Assembly (NCBI GenBank): GCA_002245135.1
Contig: NGBS01000328.1
Location: 1-54,329 of the forward strand
DNA from: Proteromonas lacertae
Taxonomy: Eukaryota > Sar > Bigyra > Opalinata > Proteromonadidae
Direction: 5' to 3'
DNA length: 54,329 bases
This document shows positions 21,690-36,145 of this stretch, piece by piece (position 1 is the stretch's first letter; each line of letters opens with the position of its first letter). A program made the position numbers and the translations under genes. The notes under the pieces were generated by a model. That model was not told the origin of the DNA. It was given only the letters and a program-made list of their open reading frames with translations, and ran no database searches.

Positions 21690-24000
21690 TTATACTGGAT
21701 GAAGTGCTTTATCTTCTATTATTAATGGTGAATCTTCTTTCATTAATTCCGATTCTTTCTTTCGAAGATCTTTCTCTTCATCAATACCTTTTTTAACTAA
21801 ATCTTTAAGTTGTTTTTTATCAACATCTATATAGTATAAAGTAAAATATATATATAAATACACCTCCAAATATAGAATCTTTTAAATTGTGGAACACTTC
21901 TTCTTGTATTTTGCATTTCCTATCCATTTTAAAGGATCAAATCCAACAGTTAACAATTCATCTAATGATAATTTCCTTATTCCAGCATTATAAACAGCCA
22001 TTTCATTTCTATATTGTTCTTGAGCTGCTTTGAAATATAAATAACAAATATCAGCAAAATAAGGTTTTAGTATTTTATCTCTTATTGATGATCTGACTTT
22101 AAATTGAGTTGGTTTTGGTTTAACCAATACTTTTTCAATTGTTTTCTTCTTAGCAAATAATTCAACTAAATGATGATGTTTTTGCATCAACTGATAGTTT
22201 AGCATTCTCAATCTATTATACTCCTCTTGCTTATCCTTATCCCTTAACGCTCCTTTCTTTAACATCTCATCAGTCTCTACATATATACTCTCATCAGCTA
22301 ATCTTGATTGTTTTAATCTACTATTCTGAGTATTCTTTTGCATTTGAGTCTCTTTAATATATTCTTCAACACCTCTTTGATACATTTTACATAGACATTT
22401 ATATCTAGCTTGTCTTACTGCAAAATGTCTTCTGATTAATCTTTGTCCTCTTCTTATTTTTTGTAATGATTCAACTACTTGTGTAGTAAATGTATTTTGA
22501 AACTGAATTCCATATAAGAAGGAGTATATAATATCAGCACTTTTCTTCTTTTTATATTTCCTCATTCCATGTCTTAAAATTCTTTTTGGCCCTTCAAATA
22601 GTAATTTTATTGCATCACATTTTTCAGCTCTTCTTCTTGTCCATAATCTAAACCATCTTTGGATTTTAATAGACGTATCATATCTCAAGTGTTTTTCTTT
22701 TCCACTATAATATCATAAGAATATATATATATATATATACTATGGTATTATCACTTTAGCTAGTTGATGAAATGCATAATAGAATTTGATATATTCAAAC
22801 CATTTTTTCTAATACAACAATATTATACTTATATACAAATGCAGGTCTTAATTCTCTGATATGTAATATATAGATTCTATGTTTCTCTTTTTGTTCTATT
22901 CTTTCTAATATTGATTTATGTCTTTCTTCCATCATTGATGATCTTCTTTCTTTTACTATTGATGCTCTTTTTACTGCTTCTTCACTCCTTTGTTTAATTG
23001 ATTTATTTCTCTTTTCATTAAATACAGATACTTCCATTTTGTTGATTTCTACAAAACTAATTCTTGGTTTTAAAGGTGAAGTAGAATCAATACTTGGTAA
23101 CTCTTCTAAACAAATATAATAATATAAAAAGCAATAAATACGAAAGTCGTCTGGAAAGTTGTCAACTTCTTCTTCTTTTATTTCTTCTTCTGTAACTAAC
23201 ACTACTTCTTCATTTCTATTACTATTATTACTACTATTATTATTTCCCTGTTCCTCTTCTACTTCTTCTTCTTTTATAGTGTTAACTGGAGTATTAGATA
23301 GTTCAGAATCTTCAAAATGCTCTTCTGTTTTATATATCTCATCATTTGATAATGTTTTTGATCTTTTATGTTCTGGTGGTTTTAATACGTGTGGATAAAC
23401 TAATGATATTCGGATTGGAACATGTTTAGGTGATAAACTTCGCTTTTTACCTCTGAATGATACTTCTGTTGGTGGTAATGAGAATTGATCTTGACTTTTG
23501 GATTGTTGTAGATTAGTTCTTCTTTTATTTGGTGATTTTGTGTTAATAGGAGAGAAATTACTTTCTCTTGAATCTGAATTAGATGGTGAAACACCTCCTG
23601 GAGTATACATTTGTCTGTTCCTAACATGCGGTAGTTTTACATCCATTTCATTAGCCTATACAATAATTTATAATGAATTATACAGCTGCTTCTATCTTAG
23701 CCATCAATTCTTCAATTCTTTCTATTCAATCGATAAGCTACTAAAATACTTTGCTGTTTTTTCTTATCTCCTGTAGATGGACCTTTATCTCTTCTGAGTC
23801 TAGCCTTTCGATTTCTAAAAGACAATTATTAGTGTTTTATACTCTAAACTCTCACTTTCTTGTAATACTAAGTTGTTTAGGACCTTTCCACTTGGCGTGG
23901 AAGGTCCATATTTTTCGCGTTTATTATGATCATAATTAACCTACATTGCTTTAAAAACTGCTAAAAAATACTTTAATTGGAGATTTTATCATTTCTAATG
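21690..24000 (-). CDS. IQ-motif, coiled-coil protein of unknown function
   Basis: The N-terminal exons read EDKLETLEMIKSPIK, VNYDHNKREKYGPSTPSGK, NRKARLRRDKGPSTGDKKK and RIEELMAKIEAAANEMDV, basic then helical, somewhat like a basic-leucine-zipper region. A long low-complexity part with Ser/Pro and Glu tracts (22980-23640) follows. The C-terminal half holds IKIQRWFRLWTRRR and IRRGQRLIRRHFAVRQARY, two IQ-like calmodulin-binding motifs, then long helices and the end KEDSPLIIEDKALHPV. Introns are read near 23940-23970, 23680, 23112-23147, 22800-22830, 22700-22740 and 21840-21870. A frame break occurs near 21900 without an intron. The start is uncertain: ATG at 23992 or an exon just upstream. Calmodulin binding is inferred; no cellular role can be given. 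Confidence 0.6.
23880..23907. other. GC-rich hairpin
   Basis: GGACCTTTCCAC and GTGGAAGGTCC pair around a four- to five-base loop, with a single bulged T. The stem is about 11 bp and unusually GC-rich for this genome. It lies in the N-terminal part of the IQ gene, overlapping a GPST-coding exon end and probable intron. Confidence 0.6.
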
Positions 24001-24120
24001 TCTCTAATTTATCTTCTAAGTGATAGATGATATTCTGACTGAGAAAACAAAAAAATAAAACAAGGTTGTTAGAAATGAAACGGATTGATTTTCAGTAATA
24101 TTAAAAAATGAAAAAAAGCT

Positions 24121-24193
24121 TGCCCGGGCCGCGATTCGGACGCGGGTTATTTCGGCCACAACGAAATGTACTAACCAACTATACTACCCGGGC
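24121..24193 (-). tRNA. tRNA-His (anticodon GTG)
   Basis: Minus-strand cloverleaf of 73 nt. Acceptor GCCCGGG pairs with CCCGGGC followed by discriminator A; the D arm is GTATAGTTGGTTAGTAC; the anticodon stem TTTCG/CGAAA encloses loop TTGTGGC with anticodon GTG; the T arm is CCGCG/CGCGG with loop TCCGAAT. No intron. The D and anticodon loops match eukaryotic tRNA-His closely. The extra 5' G typical of tRNA-His would be added after transcription. Confidence 0.96.
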
Positions 24194-24249
24194 TCTATAA
24201 TTTTCATTGAAATACTATACATAAACTACAATCGTAATCCAAACAAAAT

Positions 24250-26597
24250 ATGAAAAAGAATTATATATACATTCTATTAACGATTAGTGCTATTCTTTTT
24301 AACACTTGTGATGCAAACTGCAAGTTATCAAGATGCAGGTATTTTTCTATTTGTTATTTATTTCAATCAGCGGGCATGGTGTTTGTAATGGTAAAAATGA
24401 TAATGCACAATGCGAATGTTATAAAGGATGGGGTGGTCCATCATGTTCTACAAGTATTGAATATTTTTTGATTTTCTACTATAGAAACATGTCTGTTAGG
24501 TAAATCATGGTTTTATGATGGTGTTTCTGATTTTTCCAATCAACCCATGTTAGAATGTAGTGGAGTAGGTATTTGTGATAAAGGAAAGTGTGATTGTCAG
24601 AAAGGGTTTGTAGGCAATGCTTGTCAAAGAATGAACTGTCCAGTTAATCCAAAAAATGGTCTTCCATGCAGTGGTAAAGGAGTATGTATAACAATGAGAC
24701 AACATTCAAAAACCAATTATAGATATCCAAATTATTTTGAGTATTTTCTCATCAATAATTATTTATTATAATATAGGTACAAAGAATGGGATGAGAATAT
24801 GATTTATGGTTGTGAGTGTGATTCATTTCATACAGGTTATGATTGTTCGTTAGAGATGTGTCCAATTGGTATTGATCCATTAATGACTATTACACCATCC
24901 GTATTATTATACTCCTGCTCACCTCCACAAACTCCAACTGATGGAACATTTCGATTTTTCATAAAGTATAATATATAATCTATAACAATATATACATATA
25001 TATATAGTGGTAAATATACATCAAATATCGCTACAGGAGAATCTCCAGAAGTGGTAGAGAAATATTTGAATAGTTTGTTAATAGGTGATGTAACTGTTGA
25101 GTTTTATACACAAAATGAATCTGAAGATGGAAATGAACCAATTCCAGTTCCATTTATATGCAGAGAAAAAGAAACTATTATAAAAATAACCATTACTAAT
25201 CCAAATCAAGAGTATGTTTGGATATTTATATATTTAATAGTATAAATACAATACACACTGCTCCAGGTACTGATAAATATGGAAAAGAGGCTTATAAATG
25301 GATTAAACCAACTCGTCTACAAGAATGGCAATATTCAAATGCTCATTTATTACCATGTAGTGGAAGAGGCGTATGTGATTACAATAAGGGAGAATGTGAA
25401 TGTGATCCACAAATAGAACCAAAATCGAATGGAATAGCCAATTGTGGTCAGAAATCAAAGAATGTTATAATTACTGAAAAACCATTGAATTGTCCATTAG
25501 GTCATAATTCTAATTTCCCTAATGAAACAATAGTATGTTCTGGCAATGGAATATGTAATAAAACTGAATATAAATGTGATTGTTATAAAGGATATGAAGG
25601 TCATAATTGTGAATTATGTATATAATATTAATTATCATTGTTATTACTATAGTGTCATGTCCCAAAGGTAGAGCTTGGTTTGATTGGCCTGTAAATGAAG
25701 AAGGAAGAAGTCATACAATGGCAACATGTAGTAATAAAGGTAATTGTGATTATAAAACAGGTGAATGTCAATGTCAAAGTGGATTTAGTGGATCAGCATG
25801 TGAGGTATTAGATTGTCCATCTAAAAATGCATATCAAGAATGTAGTGGTCATGGTAAATGTATGACAATATCACAAATATCACAACTCACTACATCAGCT
25901 AAAGCTACAGATTATTTACCTGATGATGATGTGATTATTGAAAAGAATAAATGGCAGATTTATTCACTTCGTCAATGTAAATGTGAGTTTGGTTATAAAG
26001 GTATTGATTGTAGTATTCCAATGTGTCCTTATGGTCCATTCTTTTATGATATTGAAGATTATAATAAGAATAACACAAATATGTCTCCATATGTAACATT
26101 TAAGTGTAAATTGAGCAATGAAAATGTTGATAGTGATGTTATTATCCATTTGAATAATGCAATGTCAAAGTTTAATACCAAAAATACAGTTAAAGATTTC
26201 AAGGAAATATTAAAATCTCATCCAGTATTTGAAAAACTAGAACTTGATGAAGAAATTGTAATAGAAACAAGTAATGACAATGATAATATTGATGATAATG
26301 AAAAAATATGTAATGGTAAGGAAACTACAATATATTTTCCAAAGTATTATTGTGCTGAAGACTTAATAATTGATTTTGAATATCATCCTACTGACTTAGC
26401 TTGTTATTCCATCCAATCCTGAAGTTCATAGTGATAAGAAATGTTATGAATGTAGTGGAAATGGTATATGTAATATATATAATAAAGAATGTAAGTGTTT
26501 TGATGGATTCTATTCTAGTAATGGAGTTGGATTGCATGGATATAAAGGAGATTGTGGGTATTATTCCACTTCTCCATTAAATGATGGAGATAAATAA
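24250..26597 (+). CDS. Secreted multi-EGF-repeat protein
   Basis: Starts with a signal peptide ([17 protein letters not shown]) cut probably after NTCDA. An intron at 24339-24370 leads into a chain of about eight EGF/tenascin-like modules with the pattern C..GHG.C....C.C..G..G..C, for example [38 protein letters not shown] and [16 protein letters not shown]. Between modules are larger inserts, some with acidic or Thr-rich segments. Further introns lie near 24470, 24735-24778, 24965-25008, 25211-25265 and 25615-25650. The frame breaks once near 26405, after which the last module ([11 protein letters not shown]) ends at TAA 26597. There is no C-terminal membrane span, so the protein is probably secreted or cell-wall associated. 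Ligand unknown. Confidence 0.75.
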
Positions 26598-26682
26598 TTA
26601 TCTCTGTGATTTTAATATAAGTTATATATATATAAGAATAGTTTGTTTTAAACACAAAAATACAACAAAATATGAAATAAAG

Positions 26683-29600
26683 TTAGAAAATGTCTGAATT
26701 ATCAGCTGTTTTTCTCTTTTTCTTATTATTATTTCCACTATTATCATGTATTTTTCTCTTATTCATTTCTCTTACACTTTCTTCCTTCTTAGCTTTCTTA
26801 GGATCATATATCATTTCTTCTCTCATTTTGCTCTTTCTTTTTATTCTAACATCCATAATCTATATTTATATTTATAACAATAATATATACTTCATTCTGA
26901 AGAATTGTTATGTTTTCTACCAAAGCAGAATGATCAACTACTCCATTTAGTTTTTCCAACATCTCATTGGATATTCGATGCAATTCTTTCACTTCTTCAT
27001 TTCCTTCACTTATTGTATTAGCTCTTACGATTGGATTTAACATTGGTTTCTATTCATATATATATATATAACAATATGAAAAATATACAATATATTTCTT
27101 TATTCTATTAATATCTTCAGTTGTAAGTATTGTATAGAAATATCCAAATATCAATTTTTTTGTTAAATGTTTACCTCTACATCCTAATCTACTGAATCTA
27201 TTCATTAAGGATTTAAATGGATCAATATTTTCCTCTTTATCATTTTCATCTTTCTTAAGTATAAATTGAGAACTAATAGTTAGTTGGGGATGATATAATA
27301 CTAATTTCGTTACATATAACAAATTCTCTACACATAAACTACCATATTCTTCAGTCATTACTTCACTTTCTAATGCACTTTGTAGATTTCGAATCATTAA
27401 GAATAATTCATCACTTCTTTCATATAATAATGATGATTTTGGGTTTATATCATCACCATACATTTCTATTACATCATCATACCAACTGTTATATAATTGA
27501 ATTATTCTTAAACATACCATTCTTATCCACAAATGACCATGACATATACCTTCTCTGACAGTTGATAACAACTTATAATATTCAGATTTAGAGAATATTT
27601 TCTTAACATAATTACCATTCTATATTAATAATAATATAATATATAAATATATACTGTTTTCATCATCTTTTCAATCAATATACAGATGTAATACATCAAT
27701 TGCCAAGGTAAATTATTGAACAAATACTTATTAGAATCTTCTAAATCCATTGTTATATTTTCATCTTCTAAGAATATATTTTCTCTTTTCTTTGCCATTT
27801 CGTTCTCTTTTTCATTCACTTCTTCAAGAAAATCTTTACAATTTTTCATTTCATTTATTAATAATTCACTTATTTCTTTCATTGGAATTTGCTTTATTAT
27901 TTCTGGTTTTACTTCAAGGAATAATCCATATGTTTGAAGCGATATTCTTTTCAATTGATTCTTATTACTATGTATAAGCCATTCGTATAAATATTTCAGG
28001 AATTTATTCACCATACCTTGAGGAACTCTACAAATTAACACTTTTAATACTATTGAAATATAATAAAAAACATATTATATATATACTTGTTCCTACTGTG
28101 GCTCTACATATGTTTGATTCATCATTCACTAACCTCAATACTAATGTAGCAAATAATAACTCACTGTAATGTTCAAGTATCTATTAATAAGTTTATATAT
28201 AATAATAATAATGATACATTTGGATCAAATTTTAATACGACTAGATATATTAAATCATAACAAGATAATCTTCCACTTTCATATACAAAACTCATATTTT
28301 TCAATAAGAAATTTAAATGAATTTTAGTTAGTTTTGTATCTTTACCATAAACCAATAGAAATTGAGATAAAACTTGACCTGATTTGGTCCTAATCTGTTC
28401 TGATGGACTGGTTAGTAATAGATTCTGCATTTTTTCAATTAAATCATAAATCTCTGTTAGTTGAATATGTCTATTAACAACAGCTTTTATATAACCAAAA
28501 TTGTTATTCACATTTGTTATATTCTCTATATCCATTGAAATCATTGATAATATATATTTAATTTGATCATTTGTGAAAGAAAAAGTCTTCTTTTGACTTA
28601 ATATAATTGAAATACACTTGATACAAGCTTGAACTACATCACTTTTAGTTGTACTTCCTGCGCTTTTCATTACTATAAATAAACCATCTACAATATTCCT
28701 AAATGATTCATTTAATGACTTTAAATTCCATGTAATTATTATGGTAAAACATTGAACTGTTAGAATCAACACATCATCACTTTTACATTGCAATAAACAC
28801 TTATAAAGTAAAGGAATCATTGGCTCTAATAGTGATAAATGCTGAGTGTTTGTATTAGTTAGTTTTGTAGTATGCAAATATTGATATAATAACTTCATTG
28901 ACAATTCAATTATGATGTTTTTACCTGATGTTCCAATCTTTCGATAGTTATGAAATCTATCATAACCAGTCATATATACTGCTTTTGGAATGCAATACAA
29001 ATCATCTTTGGTTGGTTTTGGAGTTGGTTTTATATTGGAACTATTCAATAATAATAATAATAATAATCATTATATATACTATATTGCAGTATATCCCCAA
29101 TTAGAAACACCATTAGTTTTATTCTTTTCATCTTCTCTATTTTCATTGAATATCTCCATATTGGAAGTTAATAATGTATTTATATATATCATCATATTTA
29201 TCACTTGAACTGTTGGATTCTTTAATAATCCTTGTACCACTTTCCTGAAGATGTTTCTTACACAATCAACATCTTTAGCATTATCACTCTTCTCTAGTTT
29301 CTCCATAAATGGATTTAATAACATATGAACTATAAAAAAAATAATAATAAGATATACTTGCTTGATTTGGTAAGAATGGTATTATAGTTGCTAGTTTCTC
29401 CAGTATTTCATATGATTTTGTACTATTCAATTCTTTTATTCCAACTTTATATCTAAATTCATCTTCTTTTTCTTTACCAATATCACCAAATATATCATCA
29501 ATTATAACATCTAAGAATAAAGAGAGACAATTAATCAAATATTCTTGATTCTGTTTTTCTTCCTCAGTGAAATCTATTCTTATATCATTCTCATTCTTCT

Positions 29601-32600
29601 TTGGAGGTGTAATAATAGGTGAAATTGATTCTAAGATACTATAAAACACAAAACCTCTAACATGTAATAAATGACTTTCATTTAGATTCAAATGGACTGT
29701 TTGTAGTAATGTAAATAAATACTTTGGACCGATCATTGGAGCAATATTTGATACTATTTATAATACATAATAATGTTATATATATATACATGTATTTCTA
29801 GCTGTATCTCTAATAGATTGTACTTTTGATCTTAATACTCTTGCTGTTGATTCTAAAGTTCCTGTTAAATATCTATCAAATAATCTTTCTGGAAGTTTCT
29901 TTAATATTTTTATTATTGAATAAGCAACTGGTACTCTTAGTTCAGTATTTCCATTATCTATTCTTTTCACTTGTAATCCTTTCAATATTGGTAATATATT
30001 CTTTATTACTTGATCTAATATGTTTATGTCTGATGTATTGTTAATAATAATATTTGTATCTAATATGATTTCTTCTATCTTATCATTATTATTATTACCT
30101 TCTTCTTCTTCTTCTCTTTCTTCTTCTTCTCTTTCTTCTTCTTCTCTTTCTTCTTCTTCTTCCTCCATCTTATTGCTTTTCTTTTTCTCTTCATCCCTAT
30201 CTTCTTCTTTTTCTTCTTCCTCTTCATTTTTATCATCAACTATAGCGAAATGAAATCCATCAATCACTGAAGATAACCCTCTTATTAACTGCTTCTCTAT
30301 TTCAGGCTGTCTTATTGTCTGTCTTACGAAATATTTGAATAAACTATAATATAAAGGCCAAGGTAATAATCGTGTAATTGACGGTAATGTCATTATGGAA
30401 GCATCTTGTAAATCACGATCTATATTTATATAATTACAATATAATAAGTATACTAACTAGTTGTATATCTTCAATGAAATGTTTTAATAATGGTAATATT
30501 ACTTTATATATTGAATAATATGATATTTGATTATCATCTGTCTCAGGTAGTGATTGTATGTAATTACGAAGTATTTTTAATGCATCTTTTCTTTTTTCAC
30601 TCTAAACATAATAATAACAAAAAGATTATATATAAATACATTCAATTCTAGAACACAGTGAAAGAAATCTTCATCGACATTATCACTACATAAATACTGC
30701 AAATTCAAATGAATAAATGGGATATGTGTATCTTTAAATGTAATAACAATATGTCTTATAATCTTCAATGCATTTTGATGTATCAAGTGATTATTATTTA
30801 ATATCTTCAAATAACTATGTAATGAAGATAATAGTGGATTATTGAGTAAAGATAATGTCTCAATATTCCTATCTTTAGAATATAAACGAAATAATTCATT
30901 GATGAATATCTTCATCAATTCCATTGCTTCAATTCTTACTGGTAAATCAGAGTTATTTATATCAGAAATAAACTGATAAAGCAATAAAATAACTTGATTT
31001 TTATTCTTCATATACTTCTTCAAATCAACTTCTAATTGCTTATAAGTATTAGTTATAATTTTATAATCAAAAACACCGATCTTATTCCTTTCCATCTTAT
31101 TCAAATTGTCAATTATTTCATAAATACATTTCATATATTCCGTATTTGGATGATCTCCAATAGCTTTAAATACATCAATCAATGACCTTCTACATGATCC
31201 GTTTAATGCAGTAATTCCTCCTCCTAAAAAGGATGATAATTTATGAATATATAATGATGGATCTTCTACATTAAATACTAAACTATTAATAGTATTTAAC
31301 ATCTTTATTTTTATATTATCATTATCACCTAAACATCTTGGAGTTTGAAGAAAATGAATAAACAACAATATAATTTGACTAATTACCTTTTGATCTTTCT
31401 TTCCATCCACTTCCAATGTGTAATTACTTAATGTTAATAATATCTCTAATTCTCTGATAGCTAATTGACCATTGAATGTTTTGGTAGTGGATAAACGGAA
31501 TGTATAATATCTCCATTAACTCCTGAAAGATAATTATTGATTAATTCTTTACCAATTCTATTGAAATATACTTAATAATAAGTATATATACTTTGAATCT
31601 GTATTAATTAGATTCTCTATTATTGATAAACAACTACTTAATATTACACTTCCTGATGGTTTATGCTGCTCCACACCAGCACTTATACATCTCAGTGATT
31701 GTAATAATAATAACGGCTCTATTTTTAATAACTTATGAAGTGATGTATCTTCAGATATTGACACTATAATCATTATATATATATATTAAGAATAATAACT
31801 ATACATGTTAATCTTAATAAAGTTGGATTACTCTTATTACTACCTATTGTAGATGTTGGTAATTGTTCAATTAGTGGTTGTATATAGGTATAGAATAATT
31901 CAAACCATTTATCATAATATTCATAACTATATAAATATAAATATATAAATAAATATATATAATATTACCTTGGCAACAATGTAACTAACTCTGTGATATT
32001 CTTCAAACATAATGTACGTATTTGACTGTATTGTTTCATCAGTATAGTATGTTGATATTGTTTATCTTCATCATCATCATCATCTTCTTCTTCTTCAACA
32101 TCATCTTCTTTTTCTTCTTCCATTTCTTTAGATTTTAATATCTTTTGATTATCAGTTACATACTTTAATGTGGCAATAATCACTTGTAACATTATGGGGA
32201 TATACTTCTTCACTTTTAACTTGAAACAACTTATACACTTTATATTCAATACCAAATAACCAATTATTCTCTTAATAGGTATTATCTTTATATCAATACT
32301 AGATATTCTACTCTCAATATCTTTAATCTATTGAAAAACACAATAAATATATAAATATATACTGTTTTAGCATCTTTATTATTAAACTCCCTTCCAAATG
32401 GTAATATTAATAAATCAATAAATGGTTTTAACTCCTCTGCTGTTAAAGCTGATAAATAGTTCAACGCTATTAATTGTCTAGTCTGCATCAAGTCATTTCC
32501 ATATCTCTTCCTATAGAATAGCTTACCATATAATATTCTGATTAATATTGGAATTAAAACCTTTCTTTCTGTTTCTGTAATATCACTTCCTTCTTTATTC

Positions 32601-34099
32601 ATTGACAAATCAAATAATCCATTCTGAAATGTCTTTTCATTGATTATTCCATTTATAAATTCTTTATATTTCTCAACTATATCGTCTTTGAATGTAGAAT
32701 AACATTTGAATGAAAGTAATTGTAAGTTTTCTTCAGATTTTGATAATAGATGGAAATAAACAGACTTTAATAGTTCAGAAGCGTAGTGATTTTCAGGATT
32801 CTTAAATGCAGAGAATATATTCAAATAAACTGTCAGTTTCTGTGTAATAATTGATCTTGGTAATATGGATTGAGCATATAAACTATTATCTAAATATTTA
32901 TCAAAATTGAATATATCTTTCTCAATATCATCTCTATCAGTTGAACCATAATATTCATTATGTAGAAACCTCAAGAATTCAACAACAAATGATTTGTTAT
33001 TACTTTCAATAGATGTACTATATTCTAGAATACTAGATCTGAGATTTTCCCAATATTGATTCTTATCAGTAAAACTATTCAAATTATATATAAATATTAT
33101 AATATATATATATATATATACTAATCTTCAAATTCTAGCAATTCTATCTTATAATATAAATCACATTTGATTCTGAATAACTCATTATACTATAATAAAA
33201 CATATAAAAACGTATATAAAATACATCAAATATTTTTCATGTCTTTTCCTATTACTACTTATTACTGAGGTTGACATTGTAGTGGATATTTCATCCAACT
33301 GTTCCATAGAATCATATTCATCTCTTGTCTTTAACAAATACTCTTCAATGATTGGCCAGATTATCTTCGTATATTTTTCCACTATAACTGACATACATAA
33401 TGATATTGGTTTCCATAATCTACTGAATTTCACATAATACAACCCAATCAAATGATGGATAATCAATAGTATATATTGTTCAGGAATATATCCAGTCTGT
33501 ATTAAGACTGATAGTCTATTCATATGAGCAACTCTTCTTCTTTCATCTTCAATAGTATTCTAATTATATATATATATATAGGTATTATACTTGTAATGAT
33601 TCTATTTCTAATAAATGAGATATAACATCACATTCTCCTATAAATTCTTCATTCTCTTTACTCTCTATATACTTCAACTTTGGATAATTATTAATTATTT
33701 GTAATGACAATAATCTTATTCTATGAATATTAGATGAAAGATTATTTGATAATTTCTCTAATAATTTGGAATATGTTTTATATTTTAAAACTTTTAATTC
33801 TTCTGGCAATTGTGATATAAAATCATTTATATATTTCAATGTTGGATAACTGCTATGATTCTTTAATAAATACTTAATTATATCTTTATGAAGTGTAGAT
33901 ATATCTTCATTATTATCCTCATGATTTAGTTTTATAAAACAGTTTATTATTTCTCCATATATTACAGCTATTTCATTATTATTAACATCATTTACTTTAG
34001 AATATTCATCAATTAATGACTTATATATTGGAAGTAATTCATTTGAATTGTAATTAATCCTCTCTGATATATGAATTATCATTGCTTTAACTGAATTAT

Positions 34100-34141
<42 letters not shown>

Positions 34142-34789
34142 ACATCATTATATATAAATATTATACATTTTAATTGAGTTTATCTTCTTCATAGTTGTCA
34201 ATATATAATCAGATATATGGTTTATATATTCTACTTTTATTCTTCCATTTTTATTATTATAATACTTTGAAAACACTGTTGAATTTTGGAATATATGTTC
34301 GCTTACATCATCTAACAAGTATAGATTCTCATTTACCAATTCATAGTTATTGTTATTGATAATTTCAAAGTAAAAGTCAATATATAACGATATGAAATTA
34401 TCATAAGTAACAATGAATAACAGTTGGTGTAAGAATTTATAATGTATTATCTATATACAATAATATTATATATATATACTTTAATATTATCACATAATGG
34501 TTTAATAAACTTCTTCTTCCATACTAACTTATTATCAACATCAATTTTCTTATATTTCACTATTTTCCACAAATTTAATATCATATTCAATACTGTACTG
34601 CATAGTTTATCTGATTTAGTTATATATACTTCATAATTAACATTACATAACAACTATTGATATATATATATATATATATATACATTTTCAATATATTTAA
34701 TATTTCTTTCATCTATTCTATTACCATAATACTCAGTAAGCCAAATCATTAATAAATTATATAAATATAATAAACACTCTTCACATATT

Positions 34790-34824
<35 letters not shown>

Positions 34825-35965
34825 TAGAATATATACCTTATCAACACTTATTATTTCATTGCATATAATATGAATAATATCACCACAATATTCATTAGTA
34901 GTGAAAGTACAGAAATCTTTGATCACTTTGTATAATACTTTATATTTTGATTCTATTATTTCTATATCATTTTCACTATCTTTAGGATATAAAGTGTGTA
35001 TTAAAACTGGCAGAACTTTGGGTAGAAAGCTTTGGAATTGATGCTATAAATAATAATAATAATAATACTTGTATATTTTTAAATGTTTCACTTATCAATT
35101 TACTAATTCCATCTTCTAAATCAATATTTCCTCTACCTTTTCCATAACTGTAGGCTTTTATAATTCTTTTCAATTCTTTTATAATTCCTTCTTCTTTAAG
35201 CCTTCGAATTAAATATCCAAAACTTTCTGCAGCAAAATTACGAATATATTCTTTCTTATGACCAAGTAATTTACCATAACATTCATGAATTATTGTCAAA
35301 TCCTATTATTATATAAATATAACTTATAAATAAATATAACTATACTTCTACCAATCGCTTGCTCTGATATTTGAAGATTAAAGCAAGTGAATGAAAAATT
35401 AATGAGGTCAATGTGGTTTGTTGAGGGTTTATAATATCCAAAAGTGTATTTAATATATCAGGAAAAACTTTTAAAAAATCTGAAGCAGTATCTAGAGCTA
35501 ATAATGGTAATAATTCTAATAATGACTTCAAAGCTAAAGAATTTGGTATCTATTGTATATAAGAATATTTATATACTCTAAGATATTTAATAATGACTTT
35601 TGTAACTGTTGGAAGGTTATGAATCAACATTGGAAGACTGAGTACGTATTTTGATATCTAAAATATGTATATACAGCGGTACTATATACTTCGGTATAAA
35701 AATCTTCATAATCTTTACTTAGATCAAGTTCATTGCGAAAAATTAGAAACTGATCGATGAACAGAGATATTTTAACATCATCCTATGAATATTATACATA
35801 TTAATACATCTGTCTTATTACCTATACGAACTGTTTTCAACACTTCAGATTCAACACTTGCAATTCTTTCACTTAAAATTGGCAAAACGATATCTATAAA
35901 AGTCAATTGTATGATATTTACTTTATTTTACCATCTACTTCTCTTAGTTGCTTTAAATCGTCCAT
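26683..35965 (-). CDS. UTP20: UTP20, small-subunit processome component (DRIM)
   Basis: Giant HEAT-repeat protein needed for 18S rRNA processing within the SSU processome (family knowledge). About 9.3 kb with some 30 introns of roughly 28-50 nt gives an estimated 2,700 aa, similar to yeast and human UTP20. Start at ATG 35965 (MDDLKQLREVD) with a 40-nt first intron. Diagnostic blocks: GHKKEYIRNFAAESFGYLIR near 35200-35260, IGLYYVKFSRLWKPI near 33400-33460, RVLRSKVQSIRDTARNT near 29800-29850, and a Lys/Arg-rich C-terminal tail (KIHDNSGNNNKKKRK) ending at TAA 26683, as in other UTP20 proteins. Low-complexity Glu tracts occur at 30080-30230 and 32060-32130, and an Asn run from AAT repeats at 34792-34823. 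Many introns are TA-dinucleotide repeats. I did not verify every exon junction. Confidence 0.88.
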
Positions 35966-36145
35966 TAATTCAAATGAAAATGATCAAATATCGAGTCAAG
36001 CTTTATCAAAATAGAATTTTACATTTTCATTTCATTTGTGTGTTGATAAACTCAAGAATTTTCAGGAGCAATATGTTCAAAAGAGAAATTAAAACAACTA
36101 CTATAAAATAAAACAATATTACTGATTCTTTAATATATATGTATA

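Noticed and set aside
1-26420. Programmed frameshifting of the Euplotes type as an explanation for the frame breaks
   Set aside because: Shift direction is mixed (+1 and -1), no common slippery codon or stop precedes the breaks, and most genes in the window need none.
29990-30253. A plus-strand Ser-rich open frame over UTP20
   Set aside because: It is the reverse of a Glu/Lys-rich low-complexity coding tract in UTP20.
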